Shown one piece after another: positions 54,081 to 64,000 of a stretch of 64,000 bases of DNA (its first letter is position 1; each line of letters begins with the position of its first letter). The DNA comes from Euonymus europaeus (Eukaryota; Streptophyta; Magnoliopsida; Celastrales; Celastraceae), in NCBI GenBank assembly GCA_963580455.1, contig OY756967.1, positions 4,920,501 to 4,984,500 of the forward strand, in the 5' to 3' direction. The translations under genes and the position numbers were made by a program. The notes under the pieces were generated by a model. The model searched no databases and had not been told where the DNA came from. It saw nothing but the letters and a program-made list of their open reading frames with translations.

Positions 54081-56161
54081 ATGTTACAAAATAATCCTGT
54101 AAGTGTTGAGTCAGTTGGTACCTCAGAGACTGTAGGAACAGAGTCAGTGGATGCTAGCAAGGAGAAATTGGAAAAGAGAACGCGATCTGATGTTTGGGTT
54201 CACTTTGAAAAGCCTTTCAAAAATGCAGCAGGAAAGCTTAGGACAAGATGCAACTACTGCAACAATGAATTAGGAGCTGATTCGTCTTTAGGAACAAGCA
54301 CGTTGAGAAAGCACATTTCAAAATGCAAAAAGTATTCTGGTTCTATTGGCCCCAAACAATTTGAATTGATCTTTCAAAGATCTGAAGGAGGGAATGAAGA
54401 AGTTACTTCATGGAGGTTTGATCAAAGACAGATTACAAACGCACTTGCACGTATGGTTGTTTTGGACGAGTTACCTTTCAATTTTGTGGTGGGTGATGGT
54501 TTTATTCAGTTTATGAAAGTTGCTTGTCCTAAGTTTCATGTACCATCAAGGCAAACAATAACTAAAGAGTGTTATGACTTATTTGTGGAGAAGTCTAAAC
54601 TGAAAAAGTTTCTTGTTGAAGCGAAACAACGAGTTTGCTTAACTACAGATACTTGGACATCATTGCAGAAGATTAATTACATGAGCCTGACAGCACATTT
54701 CATTGATAATGACTGGAATCTTCACAAGAAGATTATAAACTTTTGTCCAATTTCTAGTCATAGGGGTGAGTCTCTTGGTAGAGATATAGAGGTGTGCTTG
54801 GCAGCATAGGGTATTGATAGTATACTAACTGTTACAGTGGATAATGCTTCTACAAATGATGTTGCTATAGATTACTTGGCTAGGAAAGCCAAGAATTGGG
54901 GTACTAGTGTCATGAAATCTAATCACATTCACATGAGATGTGCTGCACACATATTGAATCTCGTAGTTAATGATGGCTTGCAAGACATTGATGCCTCTAT
55001 TAGTCGTGTTCGAGCAGCGGTTAAGTTTGTTAGACAATCTCCGGCAAGGCATCAAAAGTTCAAGGAATGTGTTTTGATTGAGAAAATTGAAAGTAAAGGC
55101 TTATTGCGTTTGGATGTACCTACTAGATGGAATTCAACATATTTGATGCTTGAGGTAGCACAGAAGTTTTGAGAGGGCATTTGAAAGATTTGATGCCCTT
55201 GAACCACGCTTCAGGGTTGAGCTTGGAGAGAGTGGGGTGCCTACAGAGTTGGATTGGGAAAGAGAGACAAATAGTGACTGTTCTCCAACAATTCTATGAC
55301 TTAACATTGAAAGTTTCTGGTTCTTCATATGTGACGTCAAATATCCTTTTCCATGAGATTAGTATCTTGCATTGTCTTTTGCAAGAGTGGAAAAAATCTG
55401 ATGATATCGGATTGATGTTAATGGCTGAGAAAATGAAATTCAAACTTGACAAGTATTGGGGAGATACAACAAAAATGAACATGTTGATCTACTTGGCATT
55501 TATCATAGACCCAAGGCAAAAGATGAAATGTCTGAAGGTAGCTATTGAGGAGATGCATGAGAAAAGTGTTGCTGAAGCCTTGATTGATACTGTATCAAAA
55601 AAGCTTGAAGAGATGTTTAATGAGTACAAGCTAAAAATAGTATCACAAAGTGGAGACTCAAGTTCATGTGTTCCAACTTCAAGTGAGTTGCACACTAATT
55701 TACAAGCCAATAATGATGCAAGAACTAGAGTCCTCTCTAAGTTGAAGCGGCGTAGGACTGAAGTTGGTGGTGCTGAAAATAAATCAGAGTTGCAAAGGTA
55801 TCTAACAGAGGATATTGAGAAATACAGTGAGGGTTTTAATATTTTGGGGTGGTGGAAGTTAAACTGCAAGAGATTCCCTATTGTTTCAGCGATGGCGCGT
55901 GATCTCCTGGCAATTCCAATATCAACTGTTGCTTCTGAATCGTCTTTTAGTACAGGTGGTCGGATACTTGACTGTTTTAGAAGTTCGCTCACTCCTCGAA
56001 TTGTGGAAGCACTAGTTTGCACCCAAGATTGGTTAAGAAAGTCTAAGAAGGTAGATGAAGAGGATCTTGAAATGCTTGATAGTATTGAAAATGGTAAGAT
56101 TTTATATAAGTTCCTTGATCCATCTAGCTTATTCTTATTTAAATTATTTTCTAATGAATAA
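54081..56161 (+). pseudogene. hAT transposase with BED zinc finger, broken
   Basis: The transposase cuts and pastes the hAT element. The N-terminal part has a BED finger (CNYC followed by LRKHISKC), the middle has the RNase H-like catalytic core region (TTDTWTSLQKINYMSLTAHF, VDNASTND, RCAAHILNLVV, RWNSTYLML) and the C-terminus has the hAT dimerisation domain (FPIVSAMARDLLAIPISTVA, then SESSFSTGGRILD). Three breaks are visible: an in-frame TAG at 54807-54809, a one-base gain in the T-run at 55167-55170, and another frame change at about 55250-55275; the frame then stays open to 56161. The ATG at 54081 directly follows a good splice acceptor (TTTTTTCAG), so a 5' non-coding exon is likely. The element could still be mobilised in trans. 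Confidence 0.9.
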
Positions 56162-56693
56162 AATGTTTATTTTGTTCGTTATAACAGATTTAAACATGGC
56201 GCACACTGGATTGGAGACTATTGCGGAGTGAAGAAATTACACTGTTTATTTTGTTACCAACATCTTAGCTAGGGGACTACAAGAATGAAACTAGAACTCA
56301 AGAAAATATTTGTTGCCTGACTTTTGGATTTATGGTCATTGCAAATAACATTATTTATGTATTTGTGAAATTTACTTCAATCTAGTATGATTAAAAAAAA
56401 GTTCAAGAAATGATTTTTAATTGTCAAAACCGAAATCCGATCCGAACCGAACCGGAAAATTTCGGTTTTTTCGGTTCGGTTATCCGATATATATTTTTCG
56501 ATTTCGGTTTTTAAAATATCATAACCGAATCAATTCGGATATTTCGATTTCGGTTAAAAACCGAACCGAAAACCGAACGGACACCCCTAATTCCATTCCC
56601 TCAACATTTGGTGAACCAAACGATGGAATGAATTATTTCATTCCCTAAACCACCTATATTCTCTCCCAATTCCAACAACCAAACATCCCCTTA

Positions 56694-57049
56694 GACTTTT
56701 AGATTAAATAGAGGATGCACGTTAGGCCAATTCAAGACTCAAATTTTGATGAATTTGAGAGCCCCCAAATCCCGATGAGAGCCCATGAGAGGGAGAGGGA
56801 CAGGGACAATGTCATAAATTATGGACGTAGATTGTCCTAATACTTGAGGGGAAATGCAATTAATGGAAGAGATACGTACCGTACGTTTAGCATTTTCCTT
56901 ATTAATTCACCCGTACCACGCGATCCCGGCCCCGGGTCGGTATCAACAAAACTGCGAACTTTCGTAGGAAAGAAAACCCACCCTAACCAAAGAGTGCATT
57001 CTACCCCTCCCTCTCTCCGCATCAATTCGTAACTGCGAGAACCCTGTAG
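56694..57049 (+). promoter_or_regulatory. Promoter and 5' untranslated region of the PTB gene
   Basis: Non-coding. The last 60 bases are C/T-rich (ACCCCTCCCTCTCTCCGC at 57003-57020), which fits a 5' untranslated leader. A GC-rich patch with CGATCCCGGCCCCGGG at about 56920-56935 lies just upstream. No TATA box that I trust. Confidence 0.45.
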
Positions 57050-60000
57050 ATGTCAACATCGGGGCAGCCCCAGTTTCGGTACACCCAGACACCGTCCAAG
57101 GTTTTGCATCTGCGAAATCTGCCATGGGAGTGCACGGAGGAGGAGCTTATTGAGCTCTGCAAACCATTCGGCAGGATCGTAAACACCAAGTGCAATGTTG
57201 GCGCCAATCGCAACCAGGCCTTCGTCGAGTTCGTGAGCTCCCGTTCCCGTTTTGCTTATTGTGTCTTTTGATATTGGTGCTAAATTTAATTAGGGTTAAA
57301 TTAGGTATTGTTGGATTCGATTGTTAGTGTTTTGGGGGTAATAATTATAGGTGATGGATTGAACTTATTATTTGCAGTGATTGGTTTGTCTATAAAATAT
57401 TACCCTGTTCAGTTTGGGTTTTACTCTTACCTATGTCTACACCTGGAAACCATGGACAACGGGAATGGTTTGTTATTTTCTCATTTTGTGTTTTGAATGC
57501 ATCTTCTGCATAGATGATTGTGATTGTCTGTGCATCTGTCTTTGAATTAATGTACACGTGGATAATCGTTTTGGAATTCGACAAAAAAGAAAAGAAGGGA
57601 AGCATTTCTTTACGCTAGTTAGGTTTGATTACAATTCGTCTTTCCTTATTGGATATCTTTTTTTTAAGTGATTGCCTTATCTTGACACAGATTTTGTTCT
57701 CTCTTGCAGGTAGATATAACTCAGGCTATTCAAATGGTTTCGTATTATGCTTCCTCTTCAGAGCCTGCACTGGTTCGTGGTAAAACTGTGTATATTCAAT
57801 ATTCGAATAGGCATGAAATTGTCAACAACAAGAGTCCGGGAGATACACCTGGAAATGTCTTGCTGGTAACAATGGAAGGAGTAGAAGCTGGCGATGTTAG
57901 CATTGATGTCATTCACTTGGTAAGTGCTTTCTTACTGCATGTTTATATATATTTGGGCTGTGTTATTAGATATAGTACCCTTTTTTATTTCAATAACTGG
58001 TGGTGAGTGTGTTTGTTCCTCTTGCTCGATGATTGTACTTGAGTCATCATTACCGATAATCAAGGTACTGTGATTTGCAATGTTGAAGATGCTAAATGCT
58101 TTATTTGGAGTTTCATTGGAAGCTGTGCTGTTAGACAAATGACAAATCCTTTGTTAGTTTCTTGCCTAATTTTATGCCTCTCATAGTTGTAAATTGCGCA
58201 TCCTGCATGAAATGTTATTTATGCATTGAGTCACTTCCTCATTTTCTAGAGATTATGGGGTCGTTAAGAAATATCACCCTGATTAAATATTTGTCAATTT
58301 TAATTGAAGTCTGTTGAATCACTGTTGGTGATGCCTCTTATTTGATTCTTTTGCTGGAGACTGTGGAACCACTGTCACATGTACACCATACTCCTTTCTA
58401 AGATCTATTTTGAAGCATATATGTACAGGTCTCAGTCTGCACTTATTTCTTGTACTTTTGAATTATCATCTTTTTTGCCCCTTCTCGTTGGACCAATGTT
58501 TGGAACAGTGGTTGACGTTCTTTATTCTCTTGGAAAAAAATAATTATGGATGGGATATCATTATCTCTAATCGCAACTTGTCTCAGGTGTTTTCTGCTTT
58601 TGGCTTTGTTCACAAAATAGCAACTTTTGAGAAGGCTGCCGGTTTCCAGGTGAGACAGAGAAGCTGGCCTCTATTTTATTTTTTAAATTTCATAAGATTA
58701 TGTGTCTTTCAACATCGCCTTCAACTTTATGTCAATATAACTGCTAATTTTTTGGAATATTTGCAGGCACTAATTCAGTTCACTGATGCTGAGACGGCAA
58801 TGTCAGCCAGGAATGCCTTGGATGGGAGAATTATACCTAGGCATTGATCTACATCTTGCGTCATTTACTATCTTTTCTACCTTATTAATGGATCTACTCT
58901 TTTCTATCTTATTCATGGATCTACTCTTTTCTATCTTATTCATGGATCAACTCTCTTTTCTTTCTTATTCATGGATCTACTCTCTTTTCTATCTTATTCA
59001 TGGAATTTTCTCAGTTGTCAAATATGTGCTAAATGTTATAGGAATCTTAATGTTATTTCCTGGCGTCTTGTGTTTAGGTACTTGCTTCCTGAGAATGTTG
59101 GGTCATGTCACTTGCGCATTTCATATTCAGCACACACGGATTTAAATATCAAATTCCAGTCTCACAGGAGCAGGTAAATGAAAAAAATCCTGGAAGTTAA
59201 TAGACGAAGGTTCCAAAATTTGCATTTGTTTGATCATGTCGCCAAACGATTTATTATTATTATTATTATTTTGTTTGTTATTCTTTCAGCATTTGCAGTA
59301 TTTCTAATCCATGTGTGCTTTTGTCATTTAGGGGGGTAGCGAAGCCTGGTAGAGAGAACACAGATGTGTTGTCGTGACAGCTTAGTAATTCCTTGATCTT
59401 TTGACAATAGCTAATTCATTTGCAAAAATCATTGTAGATGTATTTGTAGTCTAATTGTTATAGGATTGCCTATTCAGAGCCTTTGTTTCTCATTCATTTG
59501 TAGCATTTCTAGTCAGTGTGTGTTTTTCTCATTCAAACTTCTTTTGGAAATGGGGTTTTATGTTTTTTCTTCCTTTTCTTCTTTTTTCCCTCCTTTGTTT
59601 TGGCATACACTTTCTGCCACTCTTGTTTACGAAATCATTATTTTCCCCCACTTTTTCTTTGTTCATACTTGGCTTAATAACTTCATCTTGAGCACATGCT
59701 TTTGCTCACACTAAATGAAATGCAAGTTCACTGACAAGTTATCTGCGTAGTAAATTGCGACAGATAAGTATTTTGTTCTCTGTACAACAGAGTAAAGTTG
59801 TAAACTTGTAATTCACTGAGGACTTTATAAATCTTGTTTATATGGGAAAACTATTATTTTGGGAAAACATGTTAGGCATACCATGTGAGAAATATTCAGA
59901 GGACAAGTAGCAATGCCTGAATACCAGTCTGTGATATTGGTACCTAAGTTTTTATAAACTCTATGGCACTAAACTTTTAGGTTATCTAGTGCTGTTGGTA

Positions 60001-62693
60001 GTAATAGAAGTTAAATAGGGGCCCAACAGGTGTCAACTCACTTTATTATAGTACCTTGAAAGGCATTTTCCATGATCTTCTTAGTTTCATGGAATTAGAC
60101 CATTAGGTTTATGTATCTTTGTGTGCTGTCTGCTTTTCTTTGTTGAACCCTTCTTAGGAGGAGAGTTCTGGGCATAAACTCCGTTACTTTCCTGATGATT
60201 ATATATATGTATTATGTCATGTCATTTTATGGCCCAACTTTTTTTAAGTCCATGAGTTCTATGTATATCAATGCATGGATGTTGATTTTTATTGTTCTTT
60301 TTAAATCTTTTGAAGAGTTTTTTTTCTATTACTTTCGCTGAAGCTTATGCAATATTAATTCTTAGTACAATAATTCAACGATGTGCTATTTTACCTGAAT
60401 TCTGCAGGGACTACACAAATCCATATCTTCCGGTGAATCCTACTGCAATTGAAGGACTCATGCAGGTACCTTTGTAATATTAACATGCACTGCATTTGGT
60501 ATCAAGTTTGTTCTTATATGCTGTAATGTCCAGCCTGCAGTAGGTCCTGATGGAAAGAAGAAAGAATTTGAGAGCAATGTGCTGCTTGCTTCTATTGAAA
60601 ATATGCAGTACGCTGTCACAGTGGATGTGCTTAATACTGTATGGAATTGCAATATTGCATACAAGTTATCTCGTTTTCTCATAGAATATCTTAGAAGTTA
60701 CTCGAAATTTATTCATGCCTTACTTTTTTGTTTAACTGGTGCCAGGTATTCTCTGCATTTGGGACTGTCCAGAAGATTGCTATTTTCGAGAAAAATGGTG
60801 GAACACAAGCACTAATTCAGTACCCTGGTATGCCTTTTCTTATCTGTGGTCATTTGTCTTAATTTGGCCATTTGCTCGACATCTCTCTCATTTCAGTTAC
60901 TGCACCTTATTGTGAATATCCTTATCTTGATAAAATTGATCTCGATATGTATAGTTTCTGCATTTAAAGAGATAAACTTATTTCTAGAATGCTGAACCCC
61001 ATAAACCCTCAAAAATCTAAGTGTTAAACCGTGAACTCAGCTCTAAACCACAAAACAATAGGTGCTAAACCTTAAACCCTAGACACTGGACTCTAAACTG
61101 AAAGCCTTAAATTCTAGATGCTAGCCCAAACACTATACCATCAAAAACCTACACTACAGTCCCTAAGTTCTAAACCCTGGATCTGAAGCTAAAACCCTAT
61201 CACTTGACCATAATACCCTAATCTGCACTTGAGTATAAACTAATAACTCTAGCATTAACTTTACATGAGGCAACTGCAACCGTAGAGAGGGCATTTTCAG
61301 CTATGGAGATTGTGATGTAGCGATGCGAAATTGAATTGGTTATGCATGGATGATTGTCTAGTTATATACATTGAGAAAGAAGTGTTATCAAATTCCCAAA
61401 GTGGTTTTATGCAAAATTATCAAAATATGAGAACTCAGAAAAATCAATTGCAATCGTTTTACTTTAATCTTAAATGTTAACAAGTGATATATATAGATCC
61501 CAATTTTTTTTCCTTTATGGAGGTGCTCGCGCTGCCCCTGGACCTCTGCACAAAGTTTTGTGTGCTAATAGTCGATGCTGGTTCTGCCCCGGTTAATCCC
61601 TAAACCTTTCTAAATTATTTACATGGTTGTACATGTTATTGTTGGAATGAGTTGTTAATGTAGTTTTTGTTCTCCCCTGTACTTGATAACAATCCAGGAT
61701 GTGTGCATTACGCCAATGCAATTAAATATGGGCATAGTAACTTAATATTGCTTGTCTTCATGTTTTCTCTCTCTCTATGATTATATTGTTGAATGGATCC
61801 ATTTTTCTCATTTTAAAATCTTTTCAGTTTGAGACCCTGTAGTGTCAAATGTTTCTAAACTCGTGCACTGTCGCTCTTTAGGCCTGATGTCTGGTTTCTT
61901 CATTTCCAGATATTACGACAGCAGCAGTTGCCAAAGATGCCTTAGAGGGACACTGCATATATGATGGTGGCTATTGTAAGCTTCATCTATCATACTCTCG
62001 TCATACTGATCTCAATGTAAAGGTATAGATATGTGCTTTTGAGTGCATGTTCATGAGGGGAAAAATGACCAAATTCATAAGGGTATTATTAGAAGATAAA
62101 CTGGATTCCTTGATTGGAAAAAGATTTGGTCCCTAAAAGATGTATGCTTTGTTACACTTGATCATCTCTCATGTTTTGTTGGAATTTGCTCTCTGATTTT
62201 AGGGAATCAAGTATGTAATTTCTTATTTGTGACTTATTTTCTGTTGTAGGCTTACAGTGACAAAAGTCGAGATTACACCATCCCTGATGTTAGTTTGCTT
62301 GGAGCACAGCAAGCTACTAGCCTCCCTACTGCCCCAGCAGCATGGCAGACGTACCAGGCTTCTTCTATGTACCATTCAAGTGATTATGCTGCTGCAGCGG
62401 CAGTACAGTCTCAAGTTCTACATTCACAAGTGCCATCTTGGGATCCAAACCTGCAGGCGTCCAGAGCAGCCTTTGTGTCAGCTGCTAGCACTTTTCCTGG
62501 TCAAACATATCCCACTTCTCCAGCTCTTGCATATGGATCTGTGGCAACACCTCCTGGTTCCTCTCCCCTCTCACATAGCAGCCCAATGTCTCCTGCTGGG
62601 GCATCCATGAGAATGCCTCAGCCAGGAATTCAGCCTAATTTCCGATCTGGTGGAGCTTCGCCTCCAGGTCGGCCTCTGTATTATGGTCAATAA
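57050..62693 (+). CDS. PTB: Polypyrimidine tract-binding protein homologue, 475 aa, ten exons
   Basis: PTB proteins bind U/C-rich RNA and regulate alternative splicing in the nucleus and RNA fate in the cytoplasm. Exons: 57050-57232, 57710-57919, 58587-58649, 58767-58840, 59078-59173, 60408-60465, 60534-60638, 60746-60827, 61910-62022, 62250-62693; all phases join cleanly to 475 residues plus stop. RRM1 is about residues 17-92 (VLHLRNLPWECTEEELIELC), RRM2 about 110-197 (NVLLVTMEGVEAG), RRM3 about 243-325 (NVLLASIENMQYAVTVDVL). Exon 10 adds a low-complexity Ala/Ser/Pro/Gln-rich tail ending SPPGRPLYYGQ. The three-RRM layout and start MSTSGQPQFRYTQTPSKVLH match Arabidopsis PTB1/PTB2; I cannot tell which. 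Nine introns are present; eight are GT-AG and intron 4 (58841-59077) appears to be GC-AG. The tail makes it longer than the Arabidopsis proteins. Confidence 0.93.
58871..59005 (+). repeat. Tandem repeat of 27-29 bp in PTB intron 4, five units
   Basis: Units of the type TCTTTTCTATCTTATTCATG plus GATCTAC start at 58871, 58898, 58925, 58952 and 58981 (27, 27, 27, 29 and about 25 bp). The repeat is pyrimidine-rich and lies 30 bp downstream of the GC donor, in the intron of a pyrimidine-tract-binding protein. Confidence 0.85.
60990..61265 (+). repeat. Degenerate telomere-like (CTAAACC-type) repeat in PTB intron 8
   Basis: Many imperfect variants of the plant telomere unit CCCTAAA in one orientation (ATAAACCCTC, CTTAAACCCTAG, TCTAAACCCTGG, TAAAACCCTATC). 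It lies in the 1082-bp intron 8 (60828-61909). Probably an old interstitial repeat or part of the adjoining transposon remnant. Confidence 0.65.
61262..61470 (+). pseudogene. hAT transposase C-terminal remnant in PTB intron 8
   Basis: The translation contains ATATVERAFSAMEIVM, then after a stop RCEIELVMHG and other pieces that fit the C-terminal dimerisation region of TTF-type (ZMYM1-like) hAT transposases. Stops interrupt it. It is a fragment only, with no visible ends. Confidence 0.6.
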
Positions 62694-64000
62694 CGTGTAT
62701 TTTGGTAGGTTGAACTCAGACAAACGTTTCTCGCCTTTCCTGAATTTATATGCACCAAACATGCATTGTGGTTGGCAATTTTTTGAGCATATTGCTGAAA
62801 TTTTAACTTCTTTGTTTTTTCTGTTCTTCTGGAGTTGTTCTGAATGCTTATGGTTCCTGGGCTTGATGTAATACCGTTTATCATCTCATGATATTATTCG
62901 CGCAATAATCTTTTTATCATCGGTATATCTATCAACAACTAAAGCCATGGTTTTGCATTGCATCCAGATCTTCTGTTATCTGCAGTTTTTGTGCGCAACG
63001 ATACGTTGTAGGTGTGAATCATTTGCCAACCAGATTTCGCAAATGAAGTTCGATCTCTTCGGATTTGGGATGTGCCTTGTATGTGCTTTATTGCAATCTG
63101 CCTTGCCGATGCTCCAACAGAGCATCTCCTAATCTTGTGGGTTCCTACGATACAGGTACTCGTGCAATTAATAAGACAGATGGTGCTTGTCCCTTGATAG
63201 GTCTTGTAACGAGGGACCACATATATTTCATTGTCCCGGAATCATTTGCACCATGGCCAATAGACGTGGGTTACCCTACCCATGTGAAAGGGTGGGTGCT
63301 GCAATGAACGTTTCCATGTTGGTGCAAATATCTTGAGTTCTACCCGTGGATATGGTTCACCTAGAAATTTAGGCTGGCTAGGCTTTTTTACTTCTCACAT
63401 GAACTGTCTCTGTCTCTGTCTCGAAGCCTTTGTGGTGGCAGGCATTTCATTGGTACTTTTCTCCTTGGGTAGGATTTATTAGTGCACCGACACTGCATCA
63501 TTGGATTTATAGATGCCCAAAATTTTCTTTTGTGCTCACCCTAGTATTAGTCTAGTTGGTATTCTTTTTAATGGTATGTACTAGGAAATTTTCGAGTTGA
63601 ATTTTTGGACATGCAGGTTCAACTATTCGAATTTAGGCCTGTGTTAGTTGTTTAAATGCAAACTTCTCTTGTCATTATCGGTTATCAATACACAACTACA
63701 CATTGAATTGAAAGAAAGTAAATATGTTAGATAGATTAAACTCATGAAAAATCCAATGAAATCCATGACACCATATTTAAAGCATTTTAAGTGCTTTTGT
63801 TCATATAAAATTGTGTTTGAGCTTCTCATACACACACACTCAAATGGATGCAAGCTTGCTAAGCAAACTTGGTTGGTCCATAATAGTGATAGATCCTGAA
63901 CAAGATATTCTACAGTTGAGTTCTAGCATTGAAGCTTATTAATTAATATCTTTATGACTTTGAAAAAAAAAGATGGCGAGAGTTGAATCTACACACACGT
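62694..64000. other. 3' untranslated region of PTB and intergenic sequence
   Basis: The first several hundred bases after the stop are likely 3' untranslated region. I see no further gene; the short frames at 62939-63307 look like chance. The last 400 bases are AT-rich. Confidence 0.5.

Larger units (their letters stand above)
53354..56589 (+). mobile_element. Complete hAT transposon (3236 bp)
   Basis: The ends are perfect 11-bp inverted repeats (TAGGGGTGTCC at 53354 and its complement ending at 56589), and a perfect 8-bp target duplication, ATTCCATT, lies at 53346-53353 and 56590-56597. Both subterminal regions (about 53380-53530 and 56420-56580) are packed with CGGTTT/AACCGA motifs, as expected for transposase binding arrays. 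The interior holds a broken hAT transposase on the plus strand. The insertion is recent enough for termini and target duplication to be exact, yet the transposase is inactive, so movement would have needed an autonomous relative. Confidence 0.93.
52368..56690. mobile_element. Possible non-autonomous PIF/Harbinger element interrupted by a hAT insertion
   Basis: The left end (GTTTGGTGTTGAGAATG at 52374) and the right end (reverse complement GGGGATGTTTGGTTGTTGGA ending at 56690) form imperfect inverted repeats and are both bordered by TTA (52365-52367 and 56691-56693), the Harbinger target duplication. GTTTGGTT-type termini are typical of plant Harbinger and Tourist elements. Taking out the hAT element and one target copy leaves about 1.08 kb. 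The boundaries depend on short matches. No Harbinger transposase is readable. Confidence 0.45.

Noticed and set aside
60990..61265. True telomere or chromosome end
   Set aside because: The repeats are degenerate, lie in an intron and are flanked by exons of one gene.
62939..63307. Overlapping frames of 61-93 codons downstream of PTB
   Set aside because: Mutually overlapping on both strands with no recognisable domain; most likely 3' untranslated or intergenic sequence.

Overview
The window is nuclear DNA of a flowering plant, most likely a eudicot. The evidence is spliced genes with plant-type products (pentatricopeptide repeat proteins, a Casparian strip membrane protein, a plant polypyrimidine tract-binding protein) set among plant transposons: Ty1/copia, a gypsy-type solo LTR, hAT, Harbinger-like and FAR1/MULE sequences. 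I cannot name the species.

Positions 1-29945 are one tandem array of a single Ty1/copia retrotransposon on the minus strand. It has the form LTR-internal-LTR-internal, with one LTR shared between neighbours: five LTRs (36-1827, 7068-8861, 14102-15881, 21122-22905, 28146-29945) and four complete internal regions, each exactly 5240 bp. Bases 1-35 are the start of a further internal region, so the array runs off the left edge. Every internal region has an uninterrupted 1324-codon gag-pol gene. The four proteins differ at one residue in one copy, and all LTR length differences lie in two TA dinucleotide tracts. The array is therefore very young or homogenised, and it is the most unusual object here.

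Positions 29946-34500 hold decayed sequence: an unidentified ORF remnant, a truncated older copia element with one 204-bp LTR, and a SINE-like insertion. Positions 34502-48288 form a conserved gene block: an intronless PLS-class PPR gene (+), a three-exon CASP gene (-), a 1265-residue P-class PPR gene (-) and a decayed KH-domain gene (-). The order PPR, CASP5, PPR, KH matches, from memory, Arabidopsis AT5G15300, AT5G15290, AT5G15280, AT5G15270. A 1816-bp solo LTR with a perfect 5-bp target duplication separates the CASP gene from the long PPR gene.

Positions 48700-56700 are rich in DNA transposons: a 662-bp hAT-like MITE, a broken FAR1/MULE gene with a nearby 65-bp tandem repeat, and a complete 3236-bp hAT element (11-bp inverted repeats, perfect 8-bp target duplication, broken transposase) nested in a Harbinger-like element.

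Positions 57050-62693 carry a ten-exon polypyrimidine tract-binding protein gene (+) with three RRMs, one probable GC-AG intron, and an intron holding telomere-like repeats and a hAT transposase remnant. Beyond it I recognise nothing. The host genes act independently: organellar RNA processing (PPR), the endodermal barrier (CASP) and splicing regulation (PTB). I found no evidence of a new multi-gene system.
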